64,000 nucleotides of DNA from A07HB70 sp964512675 (GTDB lineage: Archaea; Halobacteriota; Halobacteria; Halobacteriales; Haloferacaceae), in NCBI GenBank assembly GCA_964512675.1, contig CAZEJR010000001.1:142320-206319 (forward strand). The letters run 5' to 3'. The notes beneath the pieces are model-generated. The model had not been told where the DNA came from, ran no database searches, and was given only the letters and a program-made list of their open reading frames with translations. A program made the position numbers and the translations under genes. Positions 51,790-60,489 of the stretch are shown in pieces (within the stretch, counting starts at the first letter, position 1; each line of letters starts with the position of its first letter).

Positions 51790-53910
51790 ATGAGCGACCG
51801 TGCGGGCCGGAATCGGCTCGACGAGGAGGCGAGTCCGTACCTCCGACAGCACGCCGACAACCCGGTCGACTGGCAGCCGTGGGACGACCGAGCGCTCGCG
51901 GAGGCCCGCGAGCGCGACGTGCCGATCTTCCTCTCGGTCGGCTACGCCGCCTGCCACTGGTGTCACGTGATGGCGGAGGAGAGCTTCGAGGACGAGGCGA
52001 TCGCCGACCGCCTGAACGAGCAGTTCGTCCCGATCAAGGTCGACCGCGAGGAGCGGCCGGACCTCGACAGCGTCTACATGAGCGTCTGTCAGATGGTGAC
52101 CGGGCGGGGCGGCTGGCCGCTCTCGGCGTGGCTCACGCCAGACGGTCGGCCGTTCTACGTCGGCACCTACTTTCCGCCGGAGGCAAAGCGCGGGTCGCCG
52201 GGGTTCCGACAGCTTCTCGAGGACGTCGCGGCGTCGTGGGACGACGACCGCGAGGAGGTCGAAGCACGTGCCGACAGCTGGGCCGAGGCGGTCGCCGACG
52301 ACCTCTCTTCGGTGCCCGACACGCCGGGCGAGGCACCGGACGAGGAGACACTCCGTGCGGCGACAGACGCCGTCGTCCGGAGCGCCGACCGCGACCACGG
52401 CGGATTCGGGCGGAACGGGCCGAAGTTCCCGAAGCCCGGGCGAATCGACCTGCTCCTGCGGGCCGCGAGCGCGCTCGGCGACGAGTCGGCGCTCGCCGTC
52501 GCACGGGAGACGCTCGACGCGATGGCCGCCGGCGGCACCTACGACCACGTCGGGGGCGGGTTCCACCGCTACGCCACCGACCGCGAGTGGACGGTACCAC
52601 ACTTCGAGAAGATGCTGTACGACAACGCCGAACTCCCCCGGGTCTACCTCGACGCCTACCGCCTGACCGGCGCCGCGCGGTACGCCCGCGTCGCGGCGGA
52701 GACGTTCGCCTTCCTCGACCGCGAGCTCTCCCACCCCGACGGCGGCTTCTACGCGACGCTGGACGCGCGGAGCGATCCGCCGGCGGGCCGCGACGGCCCC
52801 GTCGAGGGGGGCTACTACGTCTGGACGCCGGACGAGGTGGACGGCGCCGTCGGTGACAGCCCGACGGCACGCCTCGCCCGCGAGCGGTTCGGCGTGACAG
52901 AGGAGGGCAACTTCGAGGACGGCACGACCGTCCTGACGGCTGCGACGAGCCACGAGACGCTGGCGGAGCGCCACGACCTCGCCGTCGACGAGGTGGTCGA
53001 ACGGCTCACGACCGCACGGCTGGCCCTGTTCGACGCGCGCGAAGGGCGTCCCAGGCCGGCCCGCGACGAGAAGGTACTCGCGGGCTGGAACGGCCTCGCG
53101 GTCTCGGCGTTTGCCGCCGGCGCCCGGACGCTCGACCCGGCGCTCGCAGACCGCGCCGAGTCGGCGCTGTCGTTCGTCCGCGAGCACCTCTGGGACGCGG
53201 ACGCCGGACTCCTCCGGCGTCGCTTCGCCGACGGCGACGTGAAGGGCCGGGGCTACCTCGAGGACTACGCCTTCGTCGGGCGCGGCGCACTCGACGTCTA
53301 CCAGGCGACCGGCGACGTCGCGCCGCTCTCGTTCGCGCTCGACCTCGGTCGGGCGGTCTGCGAGCGGTTCTGGGACGCCGACGACGGGACGCTCTACTTC
53401 ACCGACGCGGAGGCCGAGGCGCTGCTCACGCGGCCACAGGAGGTCCGGGACTCCTCGACGCCGTCGAGTCTGGGCGTCGCGACGGGTCTCCTCCACGCGC
53501 TGGAGGCGTTCGCGCCCGACGAGGGGTTCGCCGAAGTCGTCGACCGGGTGCTGGCGACCCACGGCGACGAGGTGCGAGGGAGCCCGACCGAACACGCCTC
53601 GCTCGTGCTCGCCGCCGACCGCGTCGCACGTGGCGGCGTCGAGGTGACCGTCGCCGCCGACAGCCTGCCCGAGACGTGGTGGACGACGCTCTCGGAGACG
53701 CACCTGTCCGGGGGCGTCGTCGCCCGGCGACCGGCGACAGACGACGAACTGACGCCGTGGCTCGACGCGCTGGCGCTCGACGAGGCGCCGCCGGTCTGGC
53801 GGGGGCGCGAGGCGCGCGACGGCGTGCCGACGGTCTACGCCTGCCGGGGACGGGCGTGCTCGCCGCCACAGACGGAGCTGGACGCGGCGCTCGCGTGGCT
53901 CGAGGAGTAG
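51790..53910 (+). CDS. Thioredoxin-domain protein, YyaL/SSP411 type (DUF255)
   Basis: A 706-residue protein. The N-terminal thioredoxin-like domain has YLRQHADNPVDWQPW and GYAACHWCHVMAEESF, whose CHWC motif replaces CGPC; the remainder is an (alpha/alpha)6 barrel with DHVGGGFHRYATDREW and EKVLAGWNGLAVSAFA. The fold combination resembles N-acylglucosamine 2-epimerase or GH-like barrels joined to a thioredoxin, but the substrate is unknown. Broadly conserved from bacteria to man (spermatogenesis-associated SPATA20). ATG at 51790. Confidence 0.92.
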   Translation: MSDRAGRNRLDEEASPYLRQHADNPVDWQPWDDRALAEARERDVPIFLSVGYAACHWCHVMAEESFEDEAIADRLNEQFVPIKVDREERPDLDSVYMSVCQMVTGRGGWPLSAWLTPDGRPFYVGTYFPPEAKRGSPGFRQLLEDVAASWDDDREEVEARADSWAEAVADDLSSVPDTPGEAPDEETLRAATDAVVRSADRDHGGFGRNGPKFPKPGRIDLLLRAASALGDESALAVARETLDAMAAGGTYDHVGGGFHRYATDREWTVPHFEKMLYDNAELPRVYLDAYRLTGAARYARVAAETFAFLDRELSHPDGGFYATLDARSDPPAGRDGPVEGGYYVWTPDEVDGAVGDSPTARLARERFGVTEEGNFEDGTTVLTAATSHETLAERHDLAVDEVVERLTTARLALFDAREGRPRPARDEKVLAGWNGLAVSAFAAGARTLDPALADRAESALSFVREHLWDADAGLLRRRFADGDVKGRGYLEDYAFVGRGALDVYQATGDVAPLSFALDLGRAVCERFWDADDGTLYFTDAEAEALLTRPQEVRDSSTPSSLGVATGLLHALEAFAPDEGFAEVVDRVLATHGDEVRGSPTEHASLVLAADRVARGGVEVTVAADSLPETWWTTLSETHLSGGVVARRPATDDELTPWLDALALDEAPPVWRGREARDGVPTVYACRGRACSPPQTELDAALAWLEE

Positions 53911-54012
53911 AGACGCCACGACAGGTCGTGTCGGGCCGCACACGCCGCCGTGCCCTCGGTGCTGCACGAGCCTACCCGTCGACACGGATCACCACGGTAC
54001 AGGCGAGACGAC

Positions 54013-54372
54013 TCAGTCGAGTCTCGCGGCGAGAGACGCCGCGATCGGCCGGTCGGCGTCCTCGACGAACCGCGCGACCTCCGTGTCGCCGCGCTCGACG
54101 ACCACGGTCGGGATGCGGGTGATCCCGTACTCGTCGACCCTCGGCCCCGTCTTCGAGCCGTCGGCGGCCTTCTCGACCGGATACTCCTCGACCCGGTCCG
54201 CCGGGACGTCGGCAGCCTCGAGTGCCGCCGCGAACGCCGGGAGCTGCCGCCGACAGTCGCCACACCAGTCCCCGCCCCACACCCGGTACGTCAGGCCCGC
54301 TGCGCCGAGTGTGTCGACGACCGCCGGCTCCGTTCGGGTCGTGATTCCGCCGGGGCGCATCGTCTCGAGCAT
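54013..54372 (-). CDS. Thioredoxin-fold protein with CGDC motif
   Basis: A 119-residue protein with WGGDWCGDCRRQLPAF, a thioredoxin-like active site, and the cis-Pro segment YGITRIPTVVV near residue 88. It resembles haloarchaeal thioredoxin family proteins that follow the TlpA type. It would reduce or form disulfides in the cytoplasm, with no signal peptide seen. Start ATG at 54372. Confidence 0.85.
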   Translation of the reverse strand: MLETMRPGGITTRTEPAVVDTLGAAGLTYRVWGGDWCGDCRRQLPAFAAALEAADVPADRVEEYPVEKAADGSKTGPRVDEYGITRIPTVVVERGDTEVARFVEDADRPIAASLAARLD

Positions 54373-54494
54373 AGACGCCCGCCCGCGGTCCGTGGAGTTA
54401 ACAGCCGCGACTCGCGGCGGCACGAGCGTCGCAGACGGCGGCGGTCACCGCCGCGGGCGGTACGCGTATGCCCGCCGAACGCGTCGGAGGGGTC

Positions 54495-55457
54495 ATGGAC
54501 GACAGCGTCCTCGACACGCTCTGGTCGCCGCTGGTCCGGGTCGGCTCGCCCGCCGGAACGACCGTCGCGGCGAAGGTCGAGTCGCGCAACCCCGGCGGGT
54601 CGGCGAAGGACCGACCGGCGCTGGCGATGGTGGAGGCCGCGGAGGCGGCGGGCGAGCTGTCGCCCGGCGACGCGATCGTCGAGCCGACGAGCGGCAACAC
54701 CGGTATCGGGCTGGCGATGGCCGGCGCGGCGAAAGGGTACGACGTTCGCCTCGTGATGCCCGAGTCGCGGTCGCCGGAGCGCCGCGCCGTCATGCGGGCG
54801 TACGGCGCGACCGTCGACCTCGTCGAGGGCGACATCTCCGACGCAAAGCGACGCGCAGACGAACTGACAGCAGAGGGTTGGGTGCAGATGCGGCAGTTCG
54901 AGAACCCGGCGAACCCCCGGGCACACTACGACCGGACGGGACCGGAGATCTTAGAACAGCTGGACGGGCGCGAGCCGGACGCTCTCGTCGCCGGCGTTGG
55001 CACCGGCGGGACGGTGACCGGGGTCGCGCGCCGTCTCCGCGAGGCGTATCCGGACCTCCGGGTCGTCGCCGTCGAACCGGCAGAGAACGCCGTCCTCTCG
55101 GGCGACCCGTCCGGCAGCGACGACTACCAGGGGATGGGTCCGGGGTTCGTGAGCGAGAACCTCGACACGGACCTGCTGGACGAGGTTCGGACGGTCCCGC
55201 TCGCCGAGGCAGAGACAGAGGTCCGTCGGCTGGCCCGCGAGGAGGGACTCCTGGTCGGGCAGTCCTCCGGCGCGTCGAACCTCGCCGCCCGTCGGGTCGC
55301 CGCCGAACTGGCCGACCGTGACGACCCGACCCCGGTCGACCCCGGCGAGCAGGACGGGCCGACTGCCGACCCGGACGGCGACGGTCCACTCGTCCTCACC
55401 GTCTACTGGGACAGCGGCGAGCGGTACGTCTCGACCGGGCTCTTCGACCCCGGCTGA
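54495..55457 (+). CDS. PLP-dependent cysteine synthase family protein
   Basis: A 320-residue enzyme with the O-acetylserine sulfhydrylase fold: SRNPGGSAKDRPALAM (Lys holds PLP), EPTSGNTGIGLAMA and GVGTGGTVTGVARRL (phosphate loop), and SSGASNLAARRV. It makes cysteine from an activated serine and sulfide, or a related beta-replacement. The ATG at 54495 is preferred to 54468 because a GGAGG run lies 5 bp upstream and the following residues DDSVLDTLWSPLVRV match family starts. The C-terminal 30 residues (acidic) are typical of haloarchaea. Confidence 0.9.
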   Translation: MDDSVLDTLWSPLVRVGSPAGTTVAAKVESRNPGGSAKDRPALAMVEAAEAAGELSPGDAIVEPTSGNTGIGLAMAGAAKGYDVRLVMPESRSPERRAVMRAYGATVDLVEGDISDAKRRADELTAEGWVQMRQFENPANPRAHYDRTGPEILEQLDGREPDALVAGVGTGGTVTGVARRLREAYPDLRVVAVEPAENAVLSGDPSGSDDYQGMGPGFVSENLDTDLLDEVRTVPLAEAETEVRRLAREEGLLVGQSSGASNLAARRVAAELADRDDPTPVDPGEQDGPTADPDGDGPLVLTVYWDSGERYVSTGLFDPG

Positions 55458-55458
55458 C

Positions 55459-55911
55459 CTACTCCTCGAACTCCGACTCGGTCACCCGGACCCGGACCGT
55501 CCGCTCGACGTCACGCAGGTCGTAGGTCGGGACCGGTCCGCCGGTGCGGGCGACGTACATCGGCTCGACGGGCCGACCGTCGTCGACGCCGTAGATACGG
55601 AGGTAGCGGTCGGTCGCCTCCGGGGCGACGCCGCCGTCCCGAACCGCGGTCGCGAGTGCACGCGAGAGCCACTCGTCGGCGTCGACCGATGGGTCGAGCA
55701 CCCACGCCGTCCGGGCGAACCGGCGGAGGTACCACTCGAGGTCGTTCAGGAGGGCGACGGCGGCGCCGAGAGACACCGTCTCGACGGCGACCGTGTTCTC
55801 GAACGGCGCAGAGAGGTCGTAGGTGGTGAGCGCCGCCCGCGCCGTCTCGCGCGACAGCAGCTCGTAGCGGAGGTCGACGTCCGCCGCGCCGACGAGACAG
55901 ACCCGGGTCAC
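55459..55911 (-). CDS. Conserved haloarchaeal protein (DUF5804-like)
   Basis: A 150-residue acidic protein. Its start TRVCLVGAADVDLRYELLS and the block LNDLEWYLRRFARTAWVLD are conserved in haloarchaeal relatives; the family number is from memory. No catalytic motif is visible. It converges with the cysteine synthase gene with 1 bp between the stops. Confidence 0.7.
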   Translation of the reverse strand: MTRVCLVGAADVDLRYELLSRETARAALTTYDLSAPFENTVAVETVSLGAAVALLNDLEWYLRRFARTAWVLDPSVDADEWLSRALATAVRDGGVAPEATDRYLRIYGVDDGRPVEPMYVARTGGPVPTYDLRDVERTVRVRVTESEFEE

Positions 55912-55952
55912 GGGTCCGAGGCGGGGCGGCGGCGGCTAATCGTTTCGGGTGG

Positions 55953-57155
55953 TCAGAACGTCGCGATGTCGCCGTCGACGACACGCCTGGTGACGCCGGT
56001 CACGTCGGCGAGCTCGGCGTCGATGCGCTCGCGGATGGCGCCGTCGATGTCGGCGAGGTCGACGCCCGGTTCGGTGACGACGTTCGCGTCCGCGACCTGC
56101 GGGCGGTCGATCGGCTGGCCGATCTGGCTCAGGAGCCGGACCCGCAGGTCCCGGATGCCCTCGACGTCCGCGACGACGGCCTCGGCGATCTCGGTCGAGA
56201 GCAGGTTGTATATCTTGCCGATGTGGTTGACCGGGTTCTTGCCGCTGGTGGCCTCCATGCTCATCGGTCGGTTCGGAGTGATGAGACCGTTCGCGCGGTT
56301 GCCCCGGCCGACCGACCCGTCGTCGCCCTGTTCCGCGCTCGTGCCCGTCGTCGTGAGGTAGAGCGACCCGGTCGCGTAGTCGTCGGCGGTGTTGACGTCG
56401 ACTGCGACCTCGCGGTCGGTGTAGTCCCGTGCCATCTCGTCGACGAACTCGCGGACTCCGGCGACGGCGTCGCGGTACGCCTCGACGCCGTCGAGATGAC
56501 GGTCGACCATCGCGGCTGCGACGGTGACGTCGATACGGTCGCCCTCGCGCTTGCCCATCACCTTCACGTCGGGACCGACCTCGGGGTTGTCGGCGGCGTA
56601 CTCGCCGACGAGCCGGCGCTCGGCGTTCAGGACGACCCGCTCGGTCTCGCTCGGCGGCGCGTGGCCGACCCCGAAGCTCGTGTCGTTTGCCATCGGCACG
56701 CCGCCGGTCTCCCCGAACACGTCCTGGAGGTCGCCCGACCCCTCGCCGATGCGGGTGTCGACGACGACGTCCGTGCCGAACTCTAGCTCCGGGACGTGCG
56801 CCGCGAGGTACGCGCGCGCGGCCTCCAGCGCCGTCGTGTCCACGGGGAAGGTCTGGCCCTCGAACTCCCGCGTCGCGCGGCCGACGACGAGGAGGTGGAT
56901 CGGGTCGGTTACCTCGCCGCCGCCGAACCGCGGCTGGGCGCTCCCCGCCGCCAGCTGCGTCTCGTCGGTGTTGTAGTGGAGCACGCGGCCGGCGCGGTCG
57001 AGGTAGAGTCCACAGAGCGCGCGCGAGACGGCCTCTGCGACCCCGTCGCAGATCGAGTCCGGGTGGCCGATCCCCTTGCGCTCGACGATCTCGACCTCCT
57101 GGTCGTCGACCGCGAGACGGTCGGCAGCCGAGACCCGTATGTTCCGGTCGGTCAT
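55953..57155 (-). CDS. mat: Methionine adenosyltransferase, archaeal type
   Basis: A 400-residue enzyme making S-adenosylmethionine from Met and ATP. Conserved archaeal blocks are EIVERKGIGHPDSICDG near residue 20, VVDTRIGEGSGDLQDVF near 135, FGVGHAPPSETER and SGKNPVNHIGKIYN near 305. It has the archaeal, not bacterial, sequence. ATG at 57155. A TATA element 30 bp upstream predicts a leaderless start. Confidence 0.96.
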   Translation of the reverse strand: MTDRNIRVSAADRLAVDDQEVEIVERKGIGHPDSICDGVAEAVSRALCGLYLDRAGRVLHYNTDETQLAAGSAQPRFGGGEVTDPIHLLVVGRATREFEGQTFPVDTTALEAARAYLAAHVPELEFGTDVVVDTRIGEGSGDLQDVFGETGGVPMANDTSFGVGHAPPSETERVVLNAERRLVGEYAADNPEVGPDVKVMGKREGDRIDVTVAAAMVDRHLDGVEAYRDAVAGVREFVDEMARDYTDREVAVDVNTADDYATGSLYLTTTGTSAEQGDDGSVGRGNRANGLITPNRPMSMEATSGKNPVNHIGKIYNLLSTEIAEAVVADVEGIRDLRVRLLSQIGQPIDRPQVADANVVTEPGVDLADIDGAIRERIDAELADVTGVTRRVVDGDIATF

Positions 57156-57181
57156 GCCCCGACTCTGGAGGGGGGTCGTGC

Positions 57182-57189
57182 TATAACTT
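57182..57189 (-). promoter_or_regulatory. TATA element of the SAM synthetase gene
   Basis: The minus strand reads AAGTTATAGC, 27-34 bp upstream of the ATG at 57155, in the normal place for a leaderless haloarchaeal transcript. Confidence 0.5.
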
Positions 57190-57197
57190 GCGAAAAT

Positions 57198-57226
57198 TTC
57201 TCCGCGTTCTGTATTACCACGGAGAA
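57198..57226 (-). terminator. Candidate hairpin between CYTH and SAM synthetase genes
   Basis: TTCTCCG and CGGAGAA form a 7-bp inverted repeat with a 15-bp loop, followed on the minus strand by AATTTTC. It lies 5 bp past the CYTH stop and before the TATA box of the next gene, so it fits a terminator; a regulatory operator is an alternative. Confidence 0.4.
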
Positions 57227-57230
57227 TATC

Positions 57231-57773
57231 CTACGCGTCCCCGTCGAGGAGAAGCTCGAGGTACGAGGTGCGGATGCTCCGGCTGGGGTCGAGCCCGAGC
57301 GACCGCGCGACTCCGGCTGCGCCCTCGCGGACGGCCTCGATGCTCTCCTCGGTCGCCTCGCCCTCGACCTCGACGTACTCGCCGAGTCCCTCGACGTCGT
57401 CGAGCGTCACCGCGTAGCCGTCGAGGCCGAACCGTTCGCGGCGCTTCTCGACCGTCGCCGCCGGCTCGAATCCAAGCGCCTCGAGCGCCGCCGCGAGCGT
57501 CTCGCCGTCGTCGACACCGGTCTCGTGTTCCCGCCGGGTCTTCGACGCGTCGTCGACGAGCGGACCCTTGTAGGTCAGCCGTGCGCGTTCGTCCCCGTCG
57601 CGCTCGACCCGGCGGACCCGTAGCGCCTCGTCTGTCGCCGCGAAGTCGCGGTGTGGCGCGTCGTAGTAGGTGTCACGCTGGACGACCGCCCCCCGGCGCT
57701 CCGCGCCGGCGTCGGCCAGCCGCTCCCGGACGGCGTCGTGGTCGGCCCGAATCTTCAGTTCGACCTCGTACAC
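57231..57773 (-). CDS. CYTH domain protein (class IV adenylate cyclase CyaB-like)
   Basis: A 180-residue CYTH protein. The family signature ExExK is VYEVELKIRAD at the start (E-V-E-L-K), with LRVRRVERDGDERARLTYKG and the acidic block EGLGEYVEVEGEA later. CYTH members cleave triphosphates or make cAMP; thiamine triphosphatase activity is common in this type. GTG at 57773 is chosen because it begins the CYTH motif directly. Confidence 0.88.
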   Translation of the reverse strand: MYEVELKIRADHDAVRERLADAGAERRGAVVQRDTYYDAPHRDFAATDEALRVRRVERDGDERARLTYKGPLVDDASKTRREHETGVDDGETLAAALEALGFEPAATVEKRRERFGLDGYAVTLDDVEGLGEYVEVEGEATEESIEAVREGAAGVARSLGLDPSRSIRTSYLELLLDGDA

Positions 57774-57994
57774 GTGTCGACGGTAGGCGGGCGCCGGCTT
57801 GAATCTCCGGACGGGCGAACCGGGATCCGGTGGCGGTCCTCGAAACGGGGACCGGTTCGCGTACAGTGAGACGACGCTCGCGAACGAGCGGGCAGTCAGC
57901 GGTACCACATCGGCCACGCCGAGCGGTGTGGTCGGTAGTCGCGATCAGACGCCGACTTCTGTCGTCGCCGTAGCAGAGCGACTGTGCTCGTTCT
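57774..57994. other. Spacer left of the Tat lipoprotein remnant
   Basis: No gene is seen; the stretch is shared by the divergent CYTH gene and the lipoprotein remnant. The palindromes described next form its right edge. Confidence 0.3.
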
Positions 57995-58029
57995 ACAGTT
58001 TCTGAGAACTGTTGAAGAGCATATGCTCT
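57995..58029. promoter_or_regulatory. Two adjacent palindromes upstream of the Tat lipoprotein gene
   Basis: ACAGTT-TCTGAG-AACTGT (57995-58012) and AGAGCATATGCTCT (58016-58029) are perfect inverted repeats, 3 bp apart, 22 bp before the ATG at 58051. They could be an operator pair or the terminator of an opposite transcript. Confidence 0.4.
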
Positions 58030-58050
58030 CCGCCGGGAGACCGCAGACGT

Positions 58051-59137
58051 ATGAGTACGAGGAGACGCCTGCTCCGGCTGCTCGGGGCGACTGCCGTGGT
58101 AGGACCGCTCGCCGGATGCGCCGGCGACGGCGGCGGAGACGGCGAGGGGCGAGCGTCGAACGGCGGTAGCGAAGACGGAGAGCGTTCACCGGGCGGTGGC
58201 GGAGCCCTCGGCGAGTCGGTCACGTTCGCCGGTGACGGAGGAGAGCTCGCGATCACTCCCGTCGAGACGCGGCTGACGGACCACCTGATCGGCGTCGACG
58301 TGAGTGGCTCTGCGCCGCGCGAGCTGGTCTCGCGAGACCCGCCGAGTGACACAGCCGAGTCGGGGGGTGCGGCGCTCTCTCTCCTCGTGAAGCTGAGGCT
58401 GGCCTGCGACGGAGACGGGCCGATCGGATATCCACAGTACGGCTTCCGGTTCGAGTCCGCAGACGGCTCCGAACACGACCGGGTGGAGCTAGAGAGAGAC
58501 GACAGCACCAGCTACAGCCTTCCGATCCCCCGGCTACCGCCGGCAGAGCTGTCACCGGGCGCCGAGACGGAGGTGTGGATCGCCTTTCCGGTCCCCGCGT
58601 CGACATCCGCCGGGGACCTGATCGCCGACCTGGATACAGGGATTTCTCGATCTCGAACCGCAGGCGTGGGCGCTCAGCTTGGAGGATGTCGACCCCGATA
58701 CGCACGAATTCGCCGATCTGGCTGTCGGCGAGAGTGCGACGGTCGGCAACGCGAACGTAGGGCTGGAGTTCACCGTCCGAGGTGTGCGAGAGGAGTCGGG
58801 GAACTTCGAGTATCCGTACAGCGGAGAGACGTACACGGCCGACCCGCCGCCGGTGGGTGAGACGTACGTGTTCGTTGACGTCGGCACCGAGAATATCGGA
58901 GAGACGAGCGTCGTCCCGACAGCGGTAGACGATATGCGTATGAGCGGAGACGGCTGGGAGGCTGGATCACTGTCGTACCAGGGGGACGACACCTACAACA
59001 GGGGCGAGCGTGAGGCGGTCGACGCCGGAGCGACGAACGCCGGCTACGTGGTGTTCAGCGTGCCAGCCGACCCAGAGCGGTTCACCTTCGCGATAGACGT
59101 GACGACGGACATCACGGCCTCGTGGAGACTGGACTGA
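58051..59137 (+). pseudogene. Tat lipoprotein gene split by a frameshift
   Basis: The first frame starts MSTRRRLLRLLGATAVVG with a twin-arginine signal and a lipobox LAGC, then runs to about residue 200 (PASTSAGDLIADLDT). The second frame takes over: FLDLEPQAWALSLEDVDPDT, ESATVGNANVGLEFTVRGV, FVDVGTENIG, ending at 59137 with TASWRLD; the last 120 residues look like a DUF4352-type beta-sandwich. Removing one G from the GGG run near 58639-58641 restores a single frame of about 360 residues. Explanation is a recent mutation, a reversible phase switch or a read error. Confidence 0.75.
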
Positions 59138-59266
59138 GCCACCAGTACGTGGCTCCTCACGGCTGCGGTCAGACGTGTAGACCGCGACCGCTCCGGCTGA
59201 CGCACCGTGGTGTCTGTGCCGTCGCCCCGAGACCGCGGTGCGGCGCGGTCGGAACGGGAAACGTGA

Positions 59267-59275
59267 TTCTTATAC
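59267..59275 (+). promoter_or_regulatory. TATA element of the FKBP gene
   Basis: TTCTTATAC lies 23-31 bp before the ATG at 59298, with a GGAAAC BRE-like run 10 bp further upstream. It predicts a leaderless message. Confidence 0.5.
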
Positions 59276-59297
59276 CCGACACGCGACACCTCGAAGC

Positions 59298-60239
59298 ATG
59301 ACCGACGACGCCGAGTCCGAGGACGACGGAGCGGCCGAGGAGCCGGGAGACGACGGGACCGACGAGGGGCTCGAGAACGGCGACTTCGTCCGGCTCGAGT
59401 ACACAATCCGCACCGTCGAGGACGGGACGGTCGTCGACACCACCTCGCGCGAGGTCGCGGAGGAGGCCGGCATCGACGAGGAAGACCGCGAGTTCGAGCC
59501 GCGTACCCTCGTCGTCGGCGGAGGACACGTCTTCGAGGCCGTCGACCGTGCGCTGGTCGGCGACCAGGGGGGCGACACCGGCACCGTCGAGATCTCGGCG
59601 GGCGACGCGTTCGGCGAGTTCGACCCGGACGAGGTGCGGACCGTCAGCGCCGACAAGATAGCCGAGGACGACCGCTACCCCGGCGCGCAGGTCCGGATCG
59701 ACGGCGAACAGGGCCACCTCGAGACGATCATCGGCGGCCGTGCCCGTGTCGACTTCAACCACCCGCTGGCGGGCGAGGCGCTCGAGTACGAGTACGAGGT
59801 CGCCGACGTGGTCGAGGACCGCATCGAGCAGGCCCGCGGGATACTCGGTATCTACCTCCAGCAGGTCCCCGACCTCCGGATCGAGACCGACGAGGTCGAG
59901 GAGGAGGTCGAGGTCGAGGTCGAGTCGGACGAGGACGAGGACGCCGAGCCGACGACCGAGACGCAGGTGACCGAACGCGAGTCGCTGGTACTCGAGGCGA
60001 CGCCACAGATGGCGATGAACCAGCAGTGGATGTTCCAGAAGGGGCAGATCGGCGGCCAGCTGATGGCCCGCCTCGGCGTCGACCGCGTCGTCGTGGAGGA
60101 GGTGCTCGACGGCGGCGGCGGGATGATGGGCGGGATGGGCGGCGCGATGGGCGGCGCCCCGGCAGACGTCGAGGAGGCGCTCGCCGAGGCGGACGTCGAC
60201 GCCGACGAGATCGTCGAGGAGCTCGACGCCGACGAGTAG
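59298..60239 (+). CDS. FKBP-type peptidyl-prolyl isomerase (SlyD-like, long form)
   Basis: A 313-residue protein. The FKBP domain starts at LENGDFVRLEYTIRTVEDGT near residue 25 and the IF-type insert follows with GGHVFEAVDRALVGDQGGDT, AFGEFDPDEVRTV and VDFNHPLAGEALEYEYEV. The C-terminal part has an acidic linker (about 190-220), MAMNQQWMFQKGQIGGQLM, a Gly-Met run (GGGGMMGGMGGAMGG) and an acidic UBA-like tail. It acts as a proline isomerase and chaperone in high-salt cytoplasm. ATG at 59298. Confidence 0.92.
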   Translation: MTDDAESEDDGAAEEPGDDGTDEGLENGDFVRLEYTIRTVEDGTVVDTTSREVAEEAGIDEEDREFEPRTLVVGGGHVFEAVDRALVGDQGGDTGTVEISAGDAFGEFDPDEVRTVSADKIAEDDRYPGAQVRIDGEQGHLETIIGGRARVDFNHPLAGEALEYEYEVADVVEDRIEQARGILGIYLQQVPDLRIETDEVEEEVEVEVESDEDEDAEPTTETQVTERESLVLEATPQMAMNQQWMFQKGQIGGQLMARLGVDRVVVEEVLDGGGGMMGGMGGAMGGAPADVEEALAEADVDADEIVEELDADE

Positions 60240-60306
60240 CGGGGAGACAGACGCCGGATCCGGGATCGCGACCGCGCAGGCGGATACCGCCGTCGCCGCT
60301 GTCGTC

Positions 60307-60489
60307 GTGGTCGTGGTCGTTCTCGTCCTCGTCCTCGTCCTCGTTCTCGGAGCCCTGTCTCCGTTCCGTACGACCGCACCGCTGTTCGCGTACGTCGGCT
60401 GCCGGCTCGGCGGGCGCCGGGTCGTCGAGACGCCGCTCGCCTGGGTCGCGATGTCGGGGTCGATCGGACTCGCCGTCGCCGTCGGCTAG
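60307..60489 (+). CDS. Possible small membrane protein
   Basis: A 60-residue frame from a GTG with a strongly hydrophobic start (VVVVLVLVLVLVLGALS) and a second segment (LAWVAMSGSIGLAVAVG). The repetitive GTC/CTC codons that encode the first segment may be a chance low-complexity run. The stop overlaps the next gene on the opposite strand. No family is known. Confidence 0.35.
   Translation: MVVVVLVLVLVLVLGALSPFRTTAPLFAYVGCRLGGRRVVETPLAWVAMSGSIGLAVAVG

Noticed and set aside
53911..54012. Possible small gene between the DUF255 and thioredoxin genes
   Set aside because: Too short, no start with family-like residues; likely the shared 3' region of two convergent genes.
60301..60357. Tandem GTC/CTC repeats as a CRISPR-like or minisatellite array
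   Set aside because: Simple codon-level repetition encoding Val and Leu, with no unit-spacer structure. I saw no CRISPR array anywhere in the window.
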